IMG/VR virus record: IMGVR_UViG_3300036401_000045
Span: 1-49,101 of that record
Length of the DNA stretch: 49,101 bases
From: a virus
Strand: one strand, 5' to 3'
The notes under the pieces were generated by a model that worked only from the letters and a program-made list of their open reading frames with translations, was not told the DNA's origin and did not search any database. The translations under genes were made by a program, and so were the position numbers. Positions 1-8,182 of the stretch are shown here, one piece after another (the first letter of the stretch is position 1; each line of letters begins with the position of its first letter).

Positions 1-127
1 AAAAAAAAAAAAAAAAAAAAACTGAGTAAGAAACGATGCAGCATCCGAGCCATACTTATCAATTAATGTGACAATGGTGGGGTAATGGTGGGGAACTCGG
101 TATGGCCCCGCCACTTGCGAACCGTTC
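1..127. repeat. Terminal redundancy of the contig (left copy)
   Basis: Bases 1-127 are identical to 48975-49101. The overlap is exactly 127 nt, a common assembler k-mer size, so it is best read as the overlap of a circular assembly and not as a biological terminal repeat. The genome unit is then about 48,974 bp, and genes or sites at one end continue into the other. The right copy stops inside a palindrome (115-131) that is complete only in the left copy. Confidence 0.9.
98..110 (+). promoter_or_regulatory. Intergenic motif CGGTATGGYCCCG, copy 1
   Basis: Reads cggtatggccccg. The same 13-mer with T at the Y position occurs at 47117-47129 (+) and 48865-48877 (-). Shorter versions are at 35344-35353 and 41143-41151. 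All are in gene-free DNA beside promoters or gene starts. Function unknown; a regulator binding site is the simplest idea. Confidence 0.55.
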
Positions 128-181
128 GCAACAAGTCCCCGCATGGTATTGCGAGTCGTTGTCATTGCGAACGACTCGCAA
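115..181. promoter_or_regulatory. Cluster of TTGCGA-type palindromes upstream of TerS
   Basis: Bases 115-131 form a perfect palindrome, TTGCGAAC, one central C, GTTCGCAA. Bases 149-160 and 170-181 form a perfect 12-base inverted repeat (TTGCGAGTCGTT and its complement) around a 9-base loop. The loop contains another TTGCGA half-site (165-170), so the half-site TTGCGA(A/G) occurs five times in 67 bases in both orientations. This is typical of an operator array or a site bound by a dimeric DNA-binding protein. Next to TerS it could equally be a terminase recognition site. Confidence 0.6.
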
Positions 182-419
182 ACGCGATCCACTCGGAATT
201 TTCGTCGTGGCGGGGGCGGGGGCCAAAACTCGGCCGCCCCCTCGCGGCCCAGACCCTCTGCGCAAATTTTGTGAGAAACTCGCAGGGTATGGCTCAGGGC
301 CTGAAGGCCTCTTGGGCCAGGGTCCCATCTGGCTTAACGGTGGGTTTTAAGAGGTATGGGTCAGAAACTGCTTGACAAAGAAATGGCTGAGGCGCAGGAT
401 ATCCGCACGGAGGGTTGCT

Positions 420-1067
420 GTGTCCGATTTGGCGTTAGACCTTACCAGAACCTCTGGGCGGGCCGCGAAGGCGGTTCAGGTCGAGATCGTTCGGGCTCTG
501 ACCGTGGCGGACCTCGAGTTGCTGGAGATGGAGCGCGGGATCAAGCCAGTCGCGGTCAAGCGGATGCGGGACTCCCATCATCTAATCGCGCGCTACATCG
601 CGAAGGGCTTGAGTGGTGCTGAGGTCGCGGCCCTGACGGGCTACAGTCAGAGCAGGATAAGTATCTTGCGTTCCGATCCGGCCTTCTCTGAACTCGCGGA
701 GTTCTACCGCGCGAACCTCAAGGATATCCAAGACGAGGTGGATAGGTCGGGATATGCGAAGGCCGTGGCGATCCGTGATGAGGCAATGGACCTTGTCCTT
801 GACCGCTTGATCGACACACCGGAGACGGTCAATCTCGATCAGGCCGCGGAGATCGCGCTCAAGTTCGGGGATCGCACCGGGCTCGTCCCTGCGTCCCGTT
901 CCTCGTCCCTCGTTGCTCATATTGACCTCGCTGATCAAGTCGCTGCTGGACGACAGCGAATTGAGAAGCTGAGCGCGGTGGTACAGGCAAGCCTCCCGGC
1001 ACCGACACCCACCGCAGGGCCGGGAGAGACCATTGACCAGTCTCTCCCGGCCAAGGTGCCGCCATGA
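420..1067 (+). CDS. terS: Terminase small subunit (TerS)
   Basis: Probable DNA-recognition subunit of the packaging motor, 215 residues. A central helix-turn-helix-like segment (about residues 50-85: IAKGLSGAEVAALTGYSQSR followed by ISIL) is flanked by long charged helices, as in TerS proteins that form rings. The C-terminus is Pro/Ala-rich and probably disordered. I chose the GTG at 420 because it follows a strong ribosome site (ggaggg, 5-base gap). The frame opens further upstream with a TTG at 372 that has no such site. Its stop overlaps the TerL start (ATGA, 1064), so the two are translationally coupled. The family call rests on position, size and the HTH; sequence similarity among TerS proteins is low. 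Confidence 0.75.
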   Translation: MSDLALDLTRTSGRAAKAVQVEIVRALTVADLELLEMERGIKPVAVKRMRDSHHLIARYIAKGLSGAEVAALTGYSQSRISILRSDPAFSELAEFYRANLKDIQDEVDRSGYAKAVAIRDEAMDLVLDRLIDTPETVNLDQAAEIALKFGDRTGLVPASRSSSLVAHIDLADQVAAGRQRIEKLSAVVQASLPAPTPTAGPGETIDQSLPAKVPP

Positions 1068-2569
1068 GTCCAGAAGAGGTTCTAAACGAACTCTCCGCTT
1101 ATACGAAGGACCCCTACCACTTCGTCCTATTCAGTTTCCCTTGGGGTGAGAAGGAAACAGAACTCGAGCACTTTCGCGGGCCGGAGCCTTGGCAGCAGCG
1201 GGTCCTCCTTCAAATCAAAGACCGTCTTGAGGATGGGGCCTCCATCAACGAGGCCATCCAGATCGCTGTCGCCTCCGGTCACGGAGTCGGCAAGAGCGCC
1301 TTAGTCAGTTGGATCATCCTTTGGGCCATATCAACATTCGAGCATACTCGAGGAGTTGTCACTGCAAATACGGAAACTCAACTTAAAACTAAAACCTGGG
1401 CCGAACTCGGAAAGTGGCATCGTCTGTTCATCGGCCGCGATTTCTTCAAGCTCACCGCCACAGCCCTCTTCAGTTCGGATAGTCGTAATGAGCGAACGTG
1501 GCGCATTGATATGGTGCCTTGGTCGGAGCGAAACACCGAAGCTTTTGCGGGCTTACACAACAAAAACCGGCGCGTCGTGCTCATCATGGATGAAGCATCG
1601 GCGATCCCAGACATCATCTGGGAAACCGCCGAGGGCGCGATGACGGACTCCGACACTCAAATCCTTTGGTGCGTCTTTGGAAACCCGACGAGGAATACCG
1701 GGCGGTTCCGGGAGTGCTTCGGACGATACGCCTCGACATGGTGGCACGAACAGGTTGACTCGCGCGAGGTCTCCATCACGAACAAGGAGCAGTTCAAGAA
1801 GTGGATCAGGGACTATGGCGACGATAGTGACTTTGTCCGCGTCCGGGTACGAGGTACTTTCCCTCGCGCCGGCTCCATGCAATTCATTTCAGGGGAACTC
1901 GTCGACGAGGCTGCGCGACGGGAGGTTATTGTACACTTACATGACCCCCTTGTGCTCGGGGTTGATGTGGCACGTTTTGGTGACGATGAGTCCGTTATCT
2001 ATATCAGAAAAGGTCGAGATGGCAGAACTCATGCTCCAATGCGTTTCCGAGGCCTCGATACAATGACTCTTGCAGGAAAGGTCAGTGAAATTGCCAGTCA
2101 GTTCCGCGCGGATGCGATCTTTGTTGACGGCGGGGGTGTCGGAGGAGGCGTTGTGGACAGGCTTCGGCAACTCCAGGTCCCTGTCTGGGACATTCAGTTT
2201 GGATCAAAGGCGGATGGAACGGGCTACGTTCAGGGCGATGCTGGCACTACGTACGCAAATAAGAGGGCGGAGATCTGGGGCTCAATGCGGGAGTGGCTCA
2301 AAGGCGGTTGCATCCCAGAAGAAGCCGAAGTCCGAGACCAGCTGATCGGGGTCGAGTATGGCTTCAACGTGAGGAACGAAATCCAACTGGAAAAGAAAGA
2401 GGACATGAAACGGCGGGGATTGGCCTCGCCCGACATTGCCGATGCCCTCGCCCTGACGTTTTCCTTCCTTGTCCAGCCCTCCGCGATGGCGGGACGGGAA
2501 GGCGCAGATCGTGATCCCCTCGTCAAGCATGAGTATAACCCGTTTGATCAGGAGCACCTGGCCGCATGA
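1064..2569 (+). CDS. terL: Terminase large subunit (TerL)
   Basis: ATP-driven DNA packaging motor and nuclease, 501 residues, normal length for the family. The ATPase domain has Walker A SGHGVGKS (71-78) and Walker B VVLIMDEAS (171-179), followed by the coupling segment FGNPTRNTGRF (about 205-215). The RNase H-fold nuclease domain begins at LGVDVARFGDD (D301 is the first metal ligand), continues through FVDGGGVGGGVVDRL, and ends in SPDIADALAL with the last acidic ligand. It starts on the stop of TerS, and a 39-codon gene starts on its own stop. All key motifs are intact. Confidence 0.95.
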   Translation: MSPEEVLNELSAYTKDPYHFVLFSFPWGEKETELEHFRGPEPWQQRVLLQIKDRLEDGASINEAIQIAVASGHGVGKSALVSWIILWAISTFEHTRGVVTANTETQLKTKTWAELGKWHRLFIGRDFFKLTATALFSSDSRNERTWRIDMVPWSERNTEAFAGLHNKNRRVVLIMDEASAIPDIIWETAEGAMTDSDTQILWCVFGNPTRNTGRFRECFGRYASTWWHEQVDSREVSITNKEQFKKWIRDYGDDSDFVRVRVRGTFPRAGSMQFISGELVDEAARREVIVHLHDPLVLGVDVARFGDDESVIYIRKGRDGRTHAPMRFRGLDTMTLAGKVSEIASQFRADAIFVDGGGVGGGVVDRLRQLQVPVWDIQFGSKADGTGYVQGDAGTTYANKRAEIWGSMREWLKGGCIPEEAEVRDQLIGVEYGFNVRNEIQLEKKEDMKRRGLASPDIADALALTFSFLVQPSAMAGREGADRDPLVKHEYNPFDQEHLAA

Positions 2570-2685
2570 AACGCCTTGCGAGATTATGTGACCGTGCGGA
2601 GTGTTGGTGCTGGATCAACGGCCCAGAATGGCTGGCTCGCCGTCTCTGCCGCCTTGGCCCGCGACTATGGATGAGGTCAAAATGA
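2566..2685 (+). CDS. Small Trp/Cys-rich protein between TerL and the portal region
   Basis: 39 codons, starting MKRLARLCDR and containing ECWCWINGPEW. The start overlaps the TerL stop (gcATGA) and the stop overlaps the next start (aATGA, 2682), so it would be coupled on both sides. It is too short for reliable family assignment, and I recognise no function. The head of the operon has no spare DNA, and this frame exactly fills the space between two genes, which favours a real gene. Confidence 0.5.
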   Translation: MKRLARLCDRAECWCWINGPEWLARRLCRLGPRLWMRSK

Positions 2686-2882
2686 GTCCCTCGGTCAATA
2701 TGCCTCCACCACCAGCGGCGCCTCCGCCCCCGCCAAACCCTCCAATGTTTGGATCGACGCAGACCGGAGCGGCGGGAACACAACAGCGGCAGCGGGCGAT
2801 GGCAGCGGGCGGCTTCGGTGGAACCATCCTCGGTTCCGGCAACCCCACGAACACAGGGCAAAAGACCCTCTTAGGGCAATAG
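2682..2882 (+). CDS. Pro-rich small phage protein, head region
   Basis: 66 residues with a run of prolines (about 8-24) and a C-terminal Gly/Thr-rich part (RAMAAGGFGGTIL ... TLLGQ). Similar small proteins sit between TerL and the gp8-type portal in many podoviruses, but their job is unknown to me. I chose the ATG at 2682 because GAGG lies five bases upstream; the frame is open further 5' without a good site. The stop is one base short of the portal start. Confidence 0.6.
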   Translation: MSPSVNMPPPPAAPPPPPNPPMFGSTQTGAAGTQQRQRAMAAGGFGGTILGSGNPTNTGQKTLLGQ

Positions 2883-2883
2883 C

Positions 2884-4608
2884 ATGGCAGGACTTTCGCC
2901 AGACCCAAAGGAAGAGGCCTCACCGGGCAACGAATTGACCGCGCAGAAGATTGCTATTCGCCGGCAGGTCGATGACCGACTTCAAGGCCTCCGGGTGTAC
3001 CGTTACTCGTGGTGGGTGCATTGGCGGGAACTGGCGGATTTCATCTTACCGAGGCGCTATAAATGGCTGATCACTCCAAACATGATGAGCCGGGGCAGCC
3101 CGATCAACCAGCACATTCTCGACAGCACTGGCACTATGGCCGCAAGAAATCTCGCAAGCGGTCTCATGTCCGGCATCACAAGCCCGACAAGGCCGTGGTT
3201 CAAGCTAAAGATTGGAAGGCAAGACTCTACGCAGACCTCACCGACCTCATTATGGCTATCGGAATGTGAAAGGATTATGTACCTCATATTCGGGGAGTCC
3301 AACTTTTACAACGCGATGGCTGTGCTGTACTTCGATCTCGTCGTCTTTGGGACCGCCACCATGCTGATCTATGAGGACTTCGACGACGTAATCCACTGCT
3401 GCAATCCCTGCGCGGGCGAGTATTTCCTCGGGGAGAACGACAAGTTCGAGGTGGATACCTTCTATCGGGAGTTCACTCTCACCGTCAGTCAGGTCGTCAA
3501 TCAATTCGGGATCGAGAACTGTTCGACCTCCATCCGGAGTCTTTTCAAGACCGGCGGGTCGAGCCTTGAGAAGGAGATCATCGTCGCTCACGCTATCGAG
3601 CCGAACAACGACGGAAGGAAGCTCGGCATCCCCACCCATTTCAAGTACCGCGAAATCTATTGGGAGTGGGGACAGGCGCAGGAGTTCCTCCTCCTCAAGC
3701 GCGGCTACCACGAGGCCCCAATGATCTGCCCGCGGTGGGATATAGTCTCCAACGATCCGTATGGACGCTCTCCGGCGATGGATGCCCTGCCGGATATCAA
3801 GCAACTCCAGCAGGAGGTCAAGCGCAAGGCACAGGCCATCGACAAGATGGTGAACCCTCCGCTTATCGCGGACGTCCAGCTGAAGAACCAACCCGCGAGC
3901 CTCCTCCCCGGTGGTGTGACCTATGTGACCGGAGTGAACAACGTCGGGATGAAGCCGGTCTATCAGGTTATGCCTCAGCTGAAGGATATGATGGAGGACT
4001 TGAACGAGGTTCGCGACCGGATCGGCAAGACCTTCTTCAACAACCTTTTCCAGAACATCTCGCAGTACGAGCCGAAGTCCAACGTCAGCGCAACCGAGAT
4101 GGACATGAGGCGAAGCGAAGTCCTCGTGATGCTCGGCCCGGTCCTCGAGCGCATCTACGATGAGGGGATCAAACCCACGATCGAGCGGGTCTTTGCGGTT
4201 GCGGCCCGCGCTGGCATTTTGCCTCCGGCCCCTCCCGAAATCCACGGTGAGCCAATTCAGATCGAGTTCGTCTCGATGCTTCAGGCAGCGCAGAGCGCAA
4301 CGCAGACCCAGGGCATCGAAAGGCTCTTGCAGATCGCGGGCTCGTTGGTGTCGGTCGATCCCGCTGTGATGGACAATATCGACATTGACTACGCCTTTGA
4401 CAAGTATTCATCGCTGATGGGCAATGACCCGAAGATGATTAGGTCGCCCGGCGAACTCCAGCAAATCCGCGCCAATCGTGACAGGCAGCAGCAACAGCAA
4501 CAGCAGATCGACAATGCTCAGAAACTCGCGCAGGGCGCACAGACCCTTTCCGAGACGAAGATCGGCGGGGGCAATGCGCTTGAGGCCATGACAGGACAAG
4601 GGCAGTGA
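2884..4608 (+). CDS. Portal / head-to-tail connector protein (T7 gp8 type)
   Basis: Forms the dodecameric portal through which DNA enters and leaves the head. At 574 residues it is of typical size for the T7 gp8-like connector family. Recognisable features are the N-terminal segment around residues 40-75 with WRELADFILPRR, the tract DSTGTMAARNLASGLMSGIT (about 80-99), the segment WDIVSNDPYGRSPAMDALPD, and the late segment NISQYEPKSNVSATEMDMRR. The C-terminus is Gln-rich with a seven-Gln run, probably flexible. It lies directly after TerL and before capsid genes. This connector type is one of the main reasons for calling the phage a podovirus. Confidence 0.92.
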   Translation: MAGLSPDPKEEASPGNELTAQKIAIRRQVDDRLQGLRVYRYSWWVHWRELADFILPRRYKWLITPNMMSRGSPINQHILDSTGTMAARNLASGLMSGITSPTRPWFKLKIGRQDSTQTSPTSLWLSECERIMYLIFGESNFYNAMAVLYFDLVVFGTATMLIYEDFDDVIHCCNPCAGEYFLGENDKFEVDTFYREFTLTVSQVVNQFGIENCSTSIRSLFKTGGSSLEKEIIVAHAIEPNNDGRKLGIPTHFKYREIYWEWGQAQEFLLLKRGYHEAPMICPRWDIVSNDPYGRSPAMDALPDIKQLQQEVKRKAQAIDKMVNPPLIADVQLKNQPASLLPGGVTYVTGVNNVGMKPVYQVMPQLKDMMEDLNEVRDRIGKTFFNNLFQNISQYEPKSNVSATEMDMRRSEVLVMLGPVLERIYDEGIKPTIERVFAVAARAGILPPAPPEIHGEPIQIEFVSMLQAAQSATQTQGIERLLQIAGSLVSVDPAVMDNIDIDYAFDKYSSLMGNDPKMIRSPGELQQIRANRDRQQQQQQQIDNAQKLAQGAQTLSETKIGGGNALEAMTGQGQ

Positions 4609-4979
4609 GTGACTACAATGCTTCAGATCGACGCCATGTTAAGCTCGCCGCCAAGGACGCGAAGGCCTCTGAACTCGTTGATAAGGACGTTGTTGTCTCT
4701 ATCATGGGCACTACTAGTGGCCGCAAGTGGATGTGTGATCGTCTCACAGAGTCACACATCTTCGCGACCTCGTTCACTCTTAACGCCCTCGGAACTGCTT
4801 TCGCTGAAGGCGAGCGTTCCCAGGGACTACGTTTACTTAACCAGATAATGCTGTTCTGCCCAGAACAGTATGTTCAAATGATGAGGGAAGAAAATGCCCG
4901 ATCCAGTGCCAGCGCCGAACGACGGCGGAAGTCCTCTGAGCCAGACGCCGACACCGGGGACGGCGACACCTTCGACTGA
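4605..4979 (+). CDS. Bbp19-like structural protein
   Basis: 124 residues, starting at a GTG that overlaps the portal stop. The central segment, with GRKWMCDRL, TSFTLNALGTAFAEGERSQG and LRLLNQIM, matches the pattern of the Bbp19 family found beside the portal in BPP-1-like phages. The last 30 residues are polar and disordered-looking. Its 3' end overlaps the scaffold gene by 86 bases in another frame. Role in the virion is not certain. Confidence 0.6.
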   Translation: MSDYNASDRRHVKLAAKDAKASELVDKDVVVSIMGTTSGRKWMCDRLTESHIFATSFTLNALGTAFAEGERSQGLRLLNQIMLFCPEQYVQMMREENARSSASAERRRKSSEPDADTGDGDTFD

Positions 4980-5619
4980 AACACCAGCAACCCCATCCCC
5001 CCCAGTCGCTGATGTTAAGCCAGTTGCGCCCCCAACTGAAGGAGCGAAGCCGCCCCCGGTGTTACTTAACGAGCCCGGCAAGGAGCCGCCGAAAGAGGCC
5101 AAGGCCGAGGAGAAACTCGCCGGGCCGCCGGAGAAGTATGAGGACTTCAAGGTGCCGGAGGGCTACGTCCTCGACCCGGAGGTCGCGAAGGAGGCCACGG
5201 ACCTCTTCAAGGAGACCGGCCTCACGCAAGAGGGCGCACAGAAATTCGTAGACTTTTACGCTGCTAAGACGAAGGAAGCTTTTGAAGCTCCGTTCAAGGC
5301 CTGGGCGGACACCCAAGAGAAATGGGTTAGCGAGCTTAAGAACGACCCCGAAATCGGTGGTAAGCTTGATCTCGTAAAGGCCACGGTTAGCAAGGCCATT
5401 GATGGCCTTCCTCCGCAGATGGCGAAAGACTTCCGAGACGCGATGGAGTTTACAGGCGCTGGCAACAACCCGGCTTTTGTCCGAGCGTTCTATGCCCTCG
5501 CCTCGAAACTCACGGAAGGCCAGCATATCGCTGGTCGGCCGACTAGCTCGGATGGACAGCAACCCGGCAGAAAGCCCACTGCGGCCGAAGCCATATTCCC
5601 CAACCTCGCGAAAGGATAA
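4894..5619 (+). CDS. Scaffolding protein (T7 gp9-like)
   Basis: Capsid assembly scaffold expected to be lost before DNA fills the head. It has 241 residues: a long Pro/Thr/Ala/Glu-rich disordered half (1-85), then a helical part (DEVAKEATDLF-like helices from about 95, NDPEIGGKL near 150) ending in AAEAIFPNLAKG. This layout, acidic and Pro-rich with a helical C-terminal half and placed right before the capsid gene, is that of T7-type scaffold proteins. The start follows gaggg within the end of the Bbp19-like gene. The capsid gene begins three bases after its stop. Confidence 0.8.
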   Translation: MPDPVPAPNDGGSPLSQTPTPGTATPSTETPATPSPPVADVKPVAPPTEGAKPPPVLLNEPGKEPPKEAKAEEKLAGPPEKYEDFKVPEGYVLDPEVAKEATDLFKETGLTQEGAQKFVDFYAAKTKEAFEAPFKAWADTQEKWVSELKNDPEIGGKLDLVKATVSKAIDGLPPQMAKDFRDAMEFTGAGNNPAFVRAFYALASKLTEGQHIAGRPTSSDGQQPGRKPTAAEAIFPNLAKG

Positions 5620-5622
5620 CGC

Positions 5623-6666
5623 ATGGCTACGATTGGCGCATCTGCGCTAACCTACGCGGACTGGGCGAAGCGACTCGATGACAACTACAAGATCGCACGG
5701 ATCATCGAACTGCTCTCGCAGACGAACGAAATTCTTGATGATATGATGGTCGTAGAGGGCAACCTCCCGACCGGTCACAAGACTACCGTTCGCACCGGTC
5801 TGCCCCAAGCCACTTGGCGCCTGTTGAATACGGGCGTCCCAAACGCTAAGTCAACGACCGCACAGATCGTTGATGCTTGCGGGAACCTCGAAACGTACAG
5901 CGTGATCGACAAGGACATCGCTGACCTCAACGGCAATACCGCCGAGTTCAGGCTTTCGGAAGTGAAAGCCTTCCTCGAGGGGATGAGCCAACAGATCGCC
6001 GCGACCTTGATCTATGGCAACCAGTCGACTAACCCGGAACGGTTCACTGGCTTTGCCCCGCGCTACTCGACCAAGACCCTCGCGAACGCGCAGACCGCAG
6101 CGAATGTGCTCGACGGCGGCGGACTCTCCAACACGAACACTTCAATGTGGATCGCTGTGTGGGGTGCCGACACCTGTCACGCCACGTTCCCGAAGGGGAA
6201 GATCACTGGCCTACAGCACCGGGATATGGGTGAGTGGCCGGTGACCGACTCGGCGGGCAATACCTATCAGGCCTACCGCGACCACTTCAAGTGGGAAATC
6301 GGGTTGGTCCTGAGGGATTGGCGTTACGTTGCTCGCGTTGCGAACATCGACGTGAGCCTCTTGACGGGCGTTTCAGCCGCGAACCTGATCAACCTGTTGG
6401 TTCGTGCGCTCTACCGTCTGCCGACCGCGCCGGTGTCTGCGACGACCATCCAGACCTCAGACGCCCCGGAAGTCCGAGCGAATATGGGCCGTACGGCTAT
6501 CTACTGCAACCGTATTCTCCGTACCTACCTCGATCTCCAGGCGATGAACAAAACCAACGTGCTCCTTCGTATTGAGGAGTTCGATGGCAAACCCGTCACG
6601 ACCTTCCGTGGCATCCCCATCAGGACCTGCGACGCGATCCTGAGCAACGAGGCACAGGTAACTTGA
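5623..6666 (+). CDS. Major capsid protein
   Basis: 347 residues, placed between scaffold and cement genes. It resembles the HK97-fold capsid proteins of BPP-1-like and related podoviruses. Supporting segments are LLSQTNEILDDMMVVEGNLP near the N-terminus, an E-loop-like TGHKTTVRTGLPQATWR, IDKDIADLNGN, RDHFKWEIGLVLRDWRYVAR and a C-terminal FRGIPIRTCDAIL. Exact family is from pattern memory. Position and size leave little doubt that this is the main shell protein. Confidence 0.85.
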   Translation: MATIGASALTYADWAKRLDDNYKIARIIELLSQTNEILDDMMVVEGNLPTGHKTTVRTGLPQATWRLLNTGVPNAKSTTAQIVDACGNLETYSVIDKDIADLNGNTAEFRLSEVKAFLEGMSQQIAATLIYGNQSTNPERFTGFAPRYSTKTLANAQTAANVLDGGGLSNTNTSMWIAVWGADTCHATFPKGKITGLQHRDMGEWPVTDSAGNTYQAYRDHFKWEIGLVLRDWRYVARVANIDVSLLTGVSAANLINLLVRALYRLPTAPVSATTIQTSDAPEVRANMGRTAIYCNRILRTYLDLQAMNKTNVLLRIEEFDGKPVTTFRGIPIRTCDAILSNEAQVT

Positions 6667-6678
6667 AAGGGATCTGAC

Positions 6679-7233
6679 ATGATCATTGATGGCCTTCTCC
6701 GGTTCACCGGAGTCACTCCCGCTTCTGGCATTGGCAACGCCGACGGCACTGACTCGCCGACGACGGGTGCCCAGACCAGCACCAACATCTTGGACCTCCA
6801 TATGTTGGGCATCCCGGTCCTCGCCAACCTTCAAGGCGCTCGCGATATGGGCATTGGCGACGATCCCGCGCTGAAATTGCTCGTTCAGGTACAGGCCGCC
6901 TTCACTGGTGGCACCAGCCTGATCGTTGCACTTGCAGGCGCGACCGACAACGGCTCTGGTGCACCGAACGCCTTCAGCGTCTGGTGGACCAGTCCAACCT
7001 ATGCCGAAGCTGGCTTAACTGTTGGAACTCGACTCTATGATATGGATATGCCTCGCCCACCGGCTGGCGTAGCCGTGCCACGGTTCCTTCAGTTGAACTA
7101 CACTTCGGCGGGCTCTCATGGTGCTGGTAAACTGTCTGGCCAGATCATTCTCGATCGGTTTGACCAGATGTATCAGAGCACCAACAATGCTGTTCTCGGT
7201 GGATACCCCGCAGGTATCGTGATCGCGAACTGA
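6679..7233 (+). CDS. Capsid cement protein (Bbp16-like)
   Basis: 184 residues, directly after the capsid gene. Segments such as LRFTGVTPASGIGNADGTDS, NILDLHMLGIPVLANLQGAR and LGGYPAGIVIAN fit the jelly-roll cement protein of BPP-1 (Bbp16), which decorates and stabilises the head after expansion. It is preceded by agggatctgac as ribosome site. The pair capsid + Bbp16-like protein ties this genome to BPP-1-type heads. Confidence 0.75.
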   Translation: MIIDGLLRFTGVTPASGIGNADGTDSPTTGAQTSTNILDLHMLGIPVLANLQGARDMGIGDDPALKLLVQVQAAFTGGTSLIVALAGATDNGSGAPNAFSVWWTSPTYAEAGLTVGTRLYDMDMPRPPAGVAVPRFLQLNYTSAGSHGAGKLSGQIILDRFDQMYQSTNNAVLGGYPAGIVIAN

Positions 7234-7241
7234 GGTACACC

Positions 7242-7754
7242 ATGAACAAGCACACAACAGTAATGGGAGGGGCCTTAGGGCTCCTCCTACTTGGCGCGCT
7301 GGCGTTTGCTCAGCCTATAGTCCAAAACCAAGTTACCGGCAATGAGTGCTGGAGCGCTGGTCAAGGCCCTGGCGGTACAAGCGCCTTTCTTTGCTTGAAC
7401 ATCGTTCGTGGCGGTACGGCTGCCGTGGTAGCAACCTCGGTCGCGGGTAGCTTCACTATCGGTGCGACGGCGGCACAGGCTGCGATTACTGATGGTGGTA
7501 ATCTCATCATCACAGCGCAGCCCGCAGCGGCGACCATTACACTACCAGCAAACCCTGTCATAGACGGTGGCGTTGTTGGTATCTGCAATGGAACAAACTC
7601 GGCGTTCGCTACCAACGTCGTGACTGTTGCCGCCAATAGCGGTCAGACGCTGGTCCCAACCGGCGCTGCAATTACCCTTACGACCCTTGCCGCCGCAACC
7701 TGTGTCAGGTATCAATGGACACAGCCAACTCTCTCTTGGTATAAGGTGCAATGA
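7242..7754 (+). CDS. Exported small beta-rich protein 1 (signal peptide)
   Basis: 170 residues. The N-terminus is a Sec signal peptide (hydrophobic GGALGLLLLGALAFA, likely cut after AFA-Q near residue 23). The rest is rich in Ala, Thr, Val and Gly, with four Cys and beta-like alternation. It is the first of three consecutive genes with signal peptides placed between head and tail genes, in the same operon. No family recognised; it could be a secreted or envelope factor made late in infection, or a virion protein exported before assembly. Confidence 0.7.
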   Translation: MNKHTTVMGGALGLLLLGALAFAQPIVQNQVTGNECWSAGQGPGGTSAFLCLNIVRGGTAAVVATSVAGSFTIGATAAQAAITDGGNLIITAQPAAATITLPANPVIDGGVVGICNGTNSAFATNVVTVAANSGQTLVPTGAAITLTTLAAATCVRYQWTQPTLSWYKVQ

Positions 7755-8173
7755 TGAAACGACTTCTGCTGGCATTGCTTCTGGCACTTGCATCGGCGGT
7801 GCCAGCAGCCTCTCAACCCGCCGTCTTCGGTTGCAACAAGGTCTACTCGGTTAACCAGGGCGCGACCTCGATCGCGAAGATCATCTCAGGTGCGGCGGGC
7901 TCGGCAATTCAAATCTGTGGTATCGACGTCAACGCTGGCGCTGCGGGTTCATCCACTATCGTCAGCTATGGCACAGGCGTTAACTGCGGCACAGGTAACG
8001 TCGTGCTTATCCCCGCTATCGTTCTTGGTATTAACGGGGTCTTTGTCGATCATGTTGCGGTCCCGCACTTTCCAGTCCCGTCCGTCAACGCCTCAGGCGT
8101 TCCGATCGACCTCTGTCTCAACACGACCGGCACAGGTCCGACTACCATCATGATCTTCTACGCACAGTTCTAG
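7751..8173 (+). CDS. Exported small beta-rich protein 2 (signal peptide)
   Basis: 140 residues. The signal peptide MKRLLLALLLALASAVPAAS is followed by a compact beta-rich domain with four Cys. The start overlaps the previous stop (ATGATG; the second ATG at 7754 has better spacing to aaggtg). Composition resembles both neighbours, suggesting a small family created by duplication and divergence. Function unknown. Confidence 0.7.
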   Translation: MMKRLLLALLLALASAVPAASQPAVFGCNKVYSVNQGATSIAKIISGAAGSAIQICGIDVNAGAAGSSTIVSYGTGVNCGTGNVVLIPAIVLGINGVFVDHVAVPHFPVPSVNASGVPIDLCLNTTGTGPTTIMIFYAQF

Positions 8174-8182
8174 GAGACCACT

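Larger units (their letters stand above)
1..419. promoter_or_regulatory. Gene-free divergent control region (right half), leader of the virion operon
   Basis: No convincing coding frame is present: the short frames here have no ribosome site and no protein-like composition. It holds two direct copies of aatggtgggg (73-82 and 84-93), the motif ggtatggccccg (99-110), a cluster of palindromes (115-181), a very G+C-rich stretch (about 205-250), and further ggtatgg heptamers at 286 and 353. A TTGACA (372-377) with a weak GGATAT 19 bases later could be a promoter just ahead of TerS; this is a low-confidence guess. Position next to TerS also makes it a candidate packaging (pac/cos) region. Confidence 0.6.

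Noticed and set aside
85-375. Short ORFs upstream of TerS on both strands
   Set aside because: No ribosome sites and Arg/Pro/Gly-rich random composition; the region is better explained by repeats and palindromes.
3256-4245. Long leftward ORF of 329 codons opposite the portal gene
   Set aside because: It is antisense to a well-supported portal gene. Its Asp/His/Leu/Val-rich composition is the usual shadow of G+C-rich third positions.
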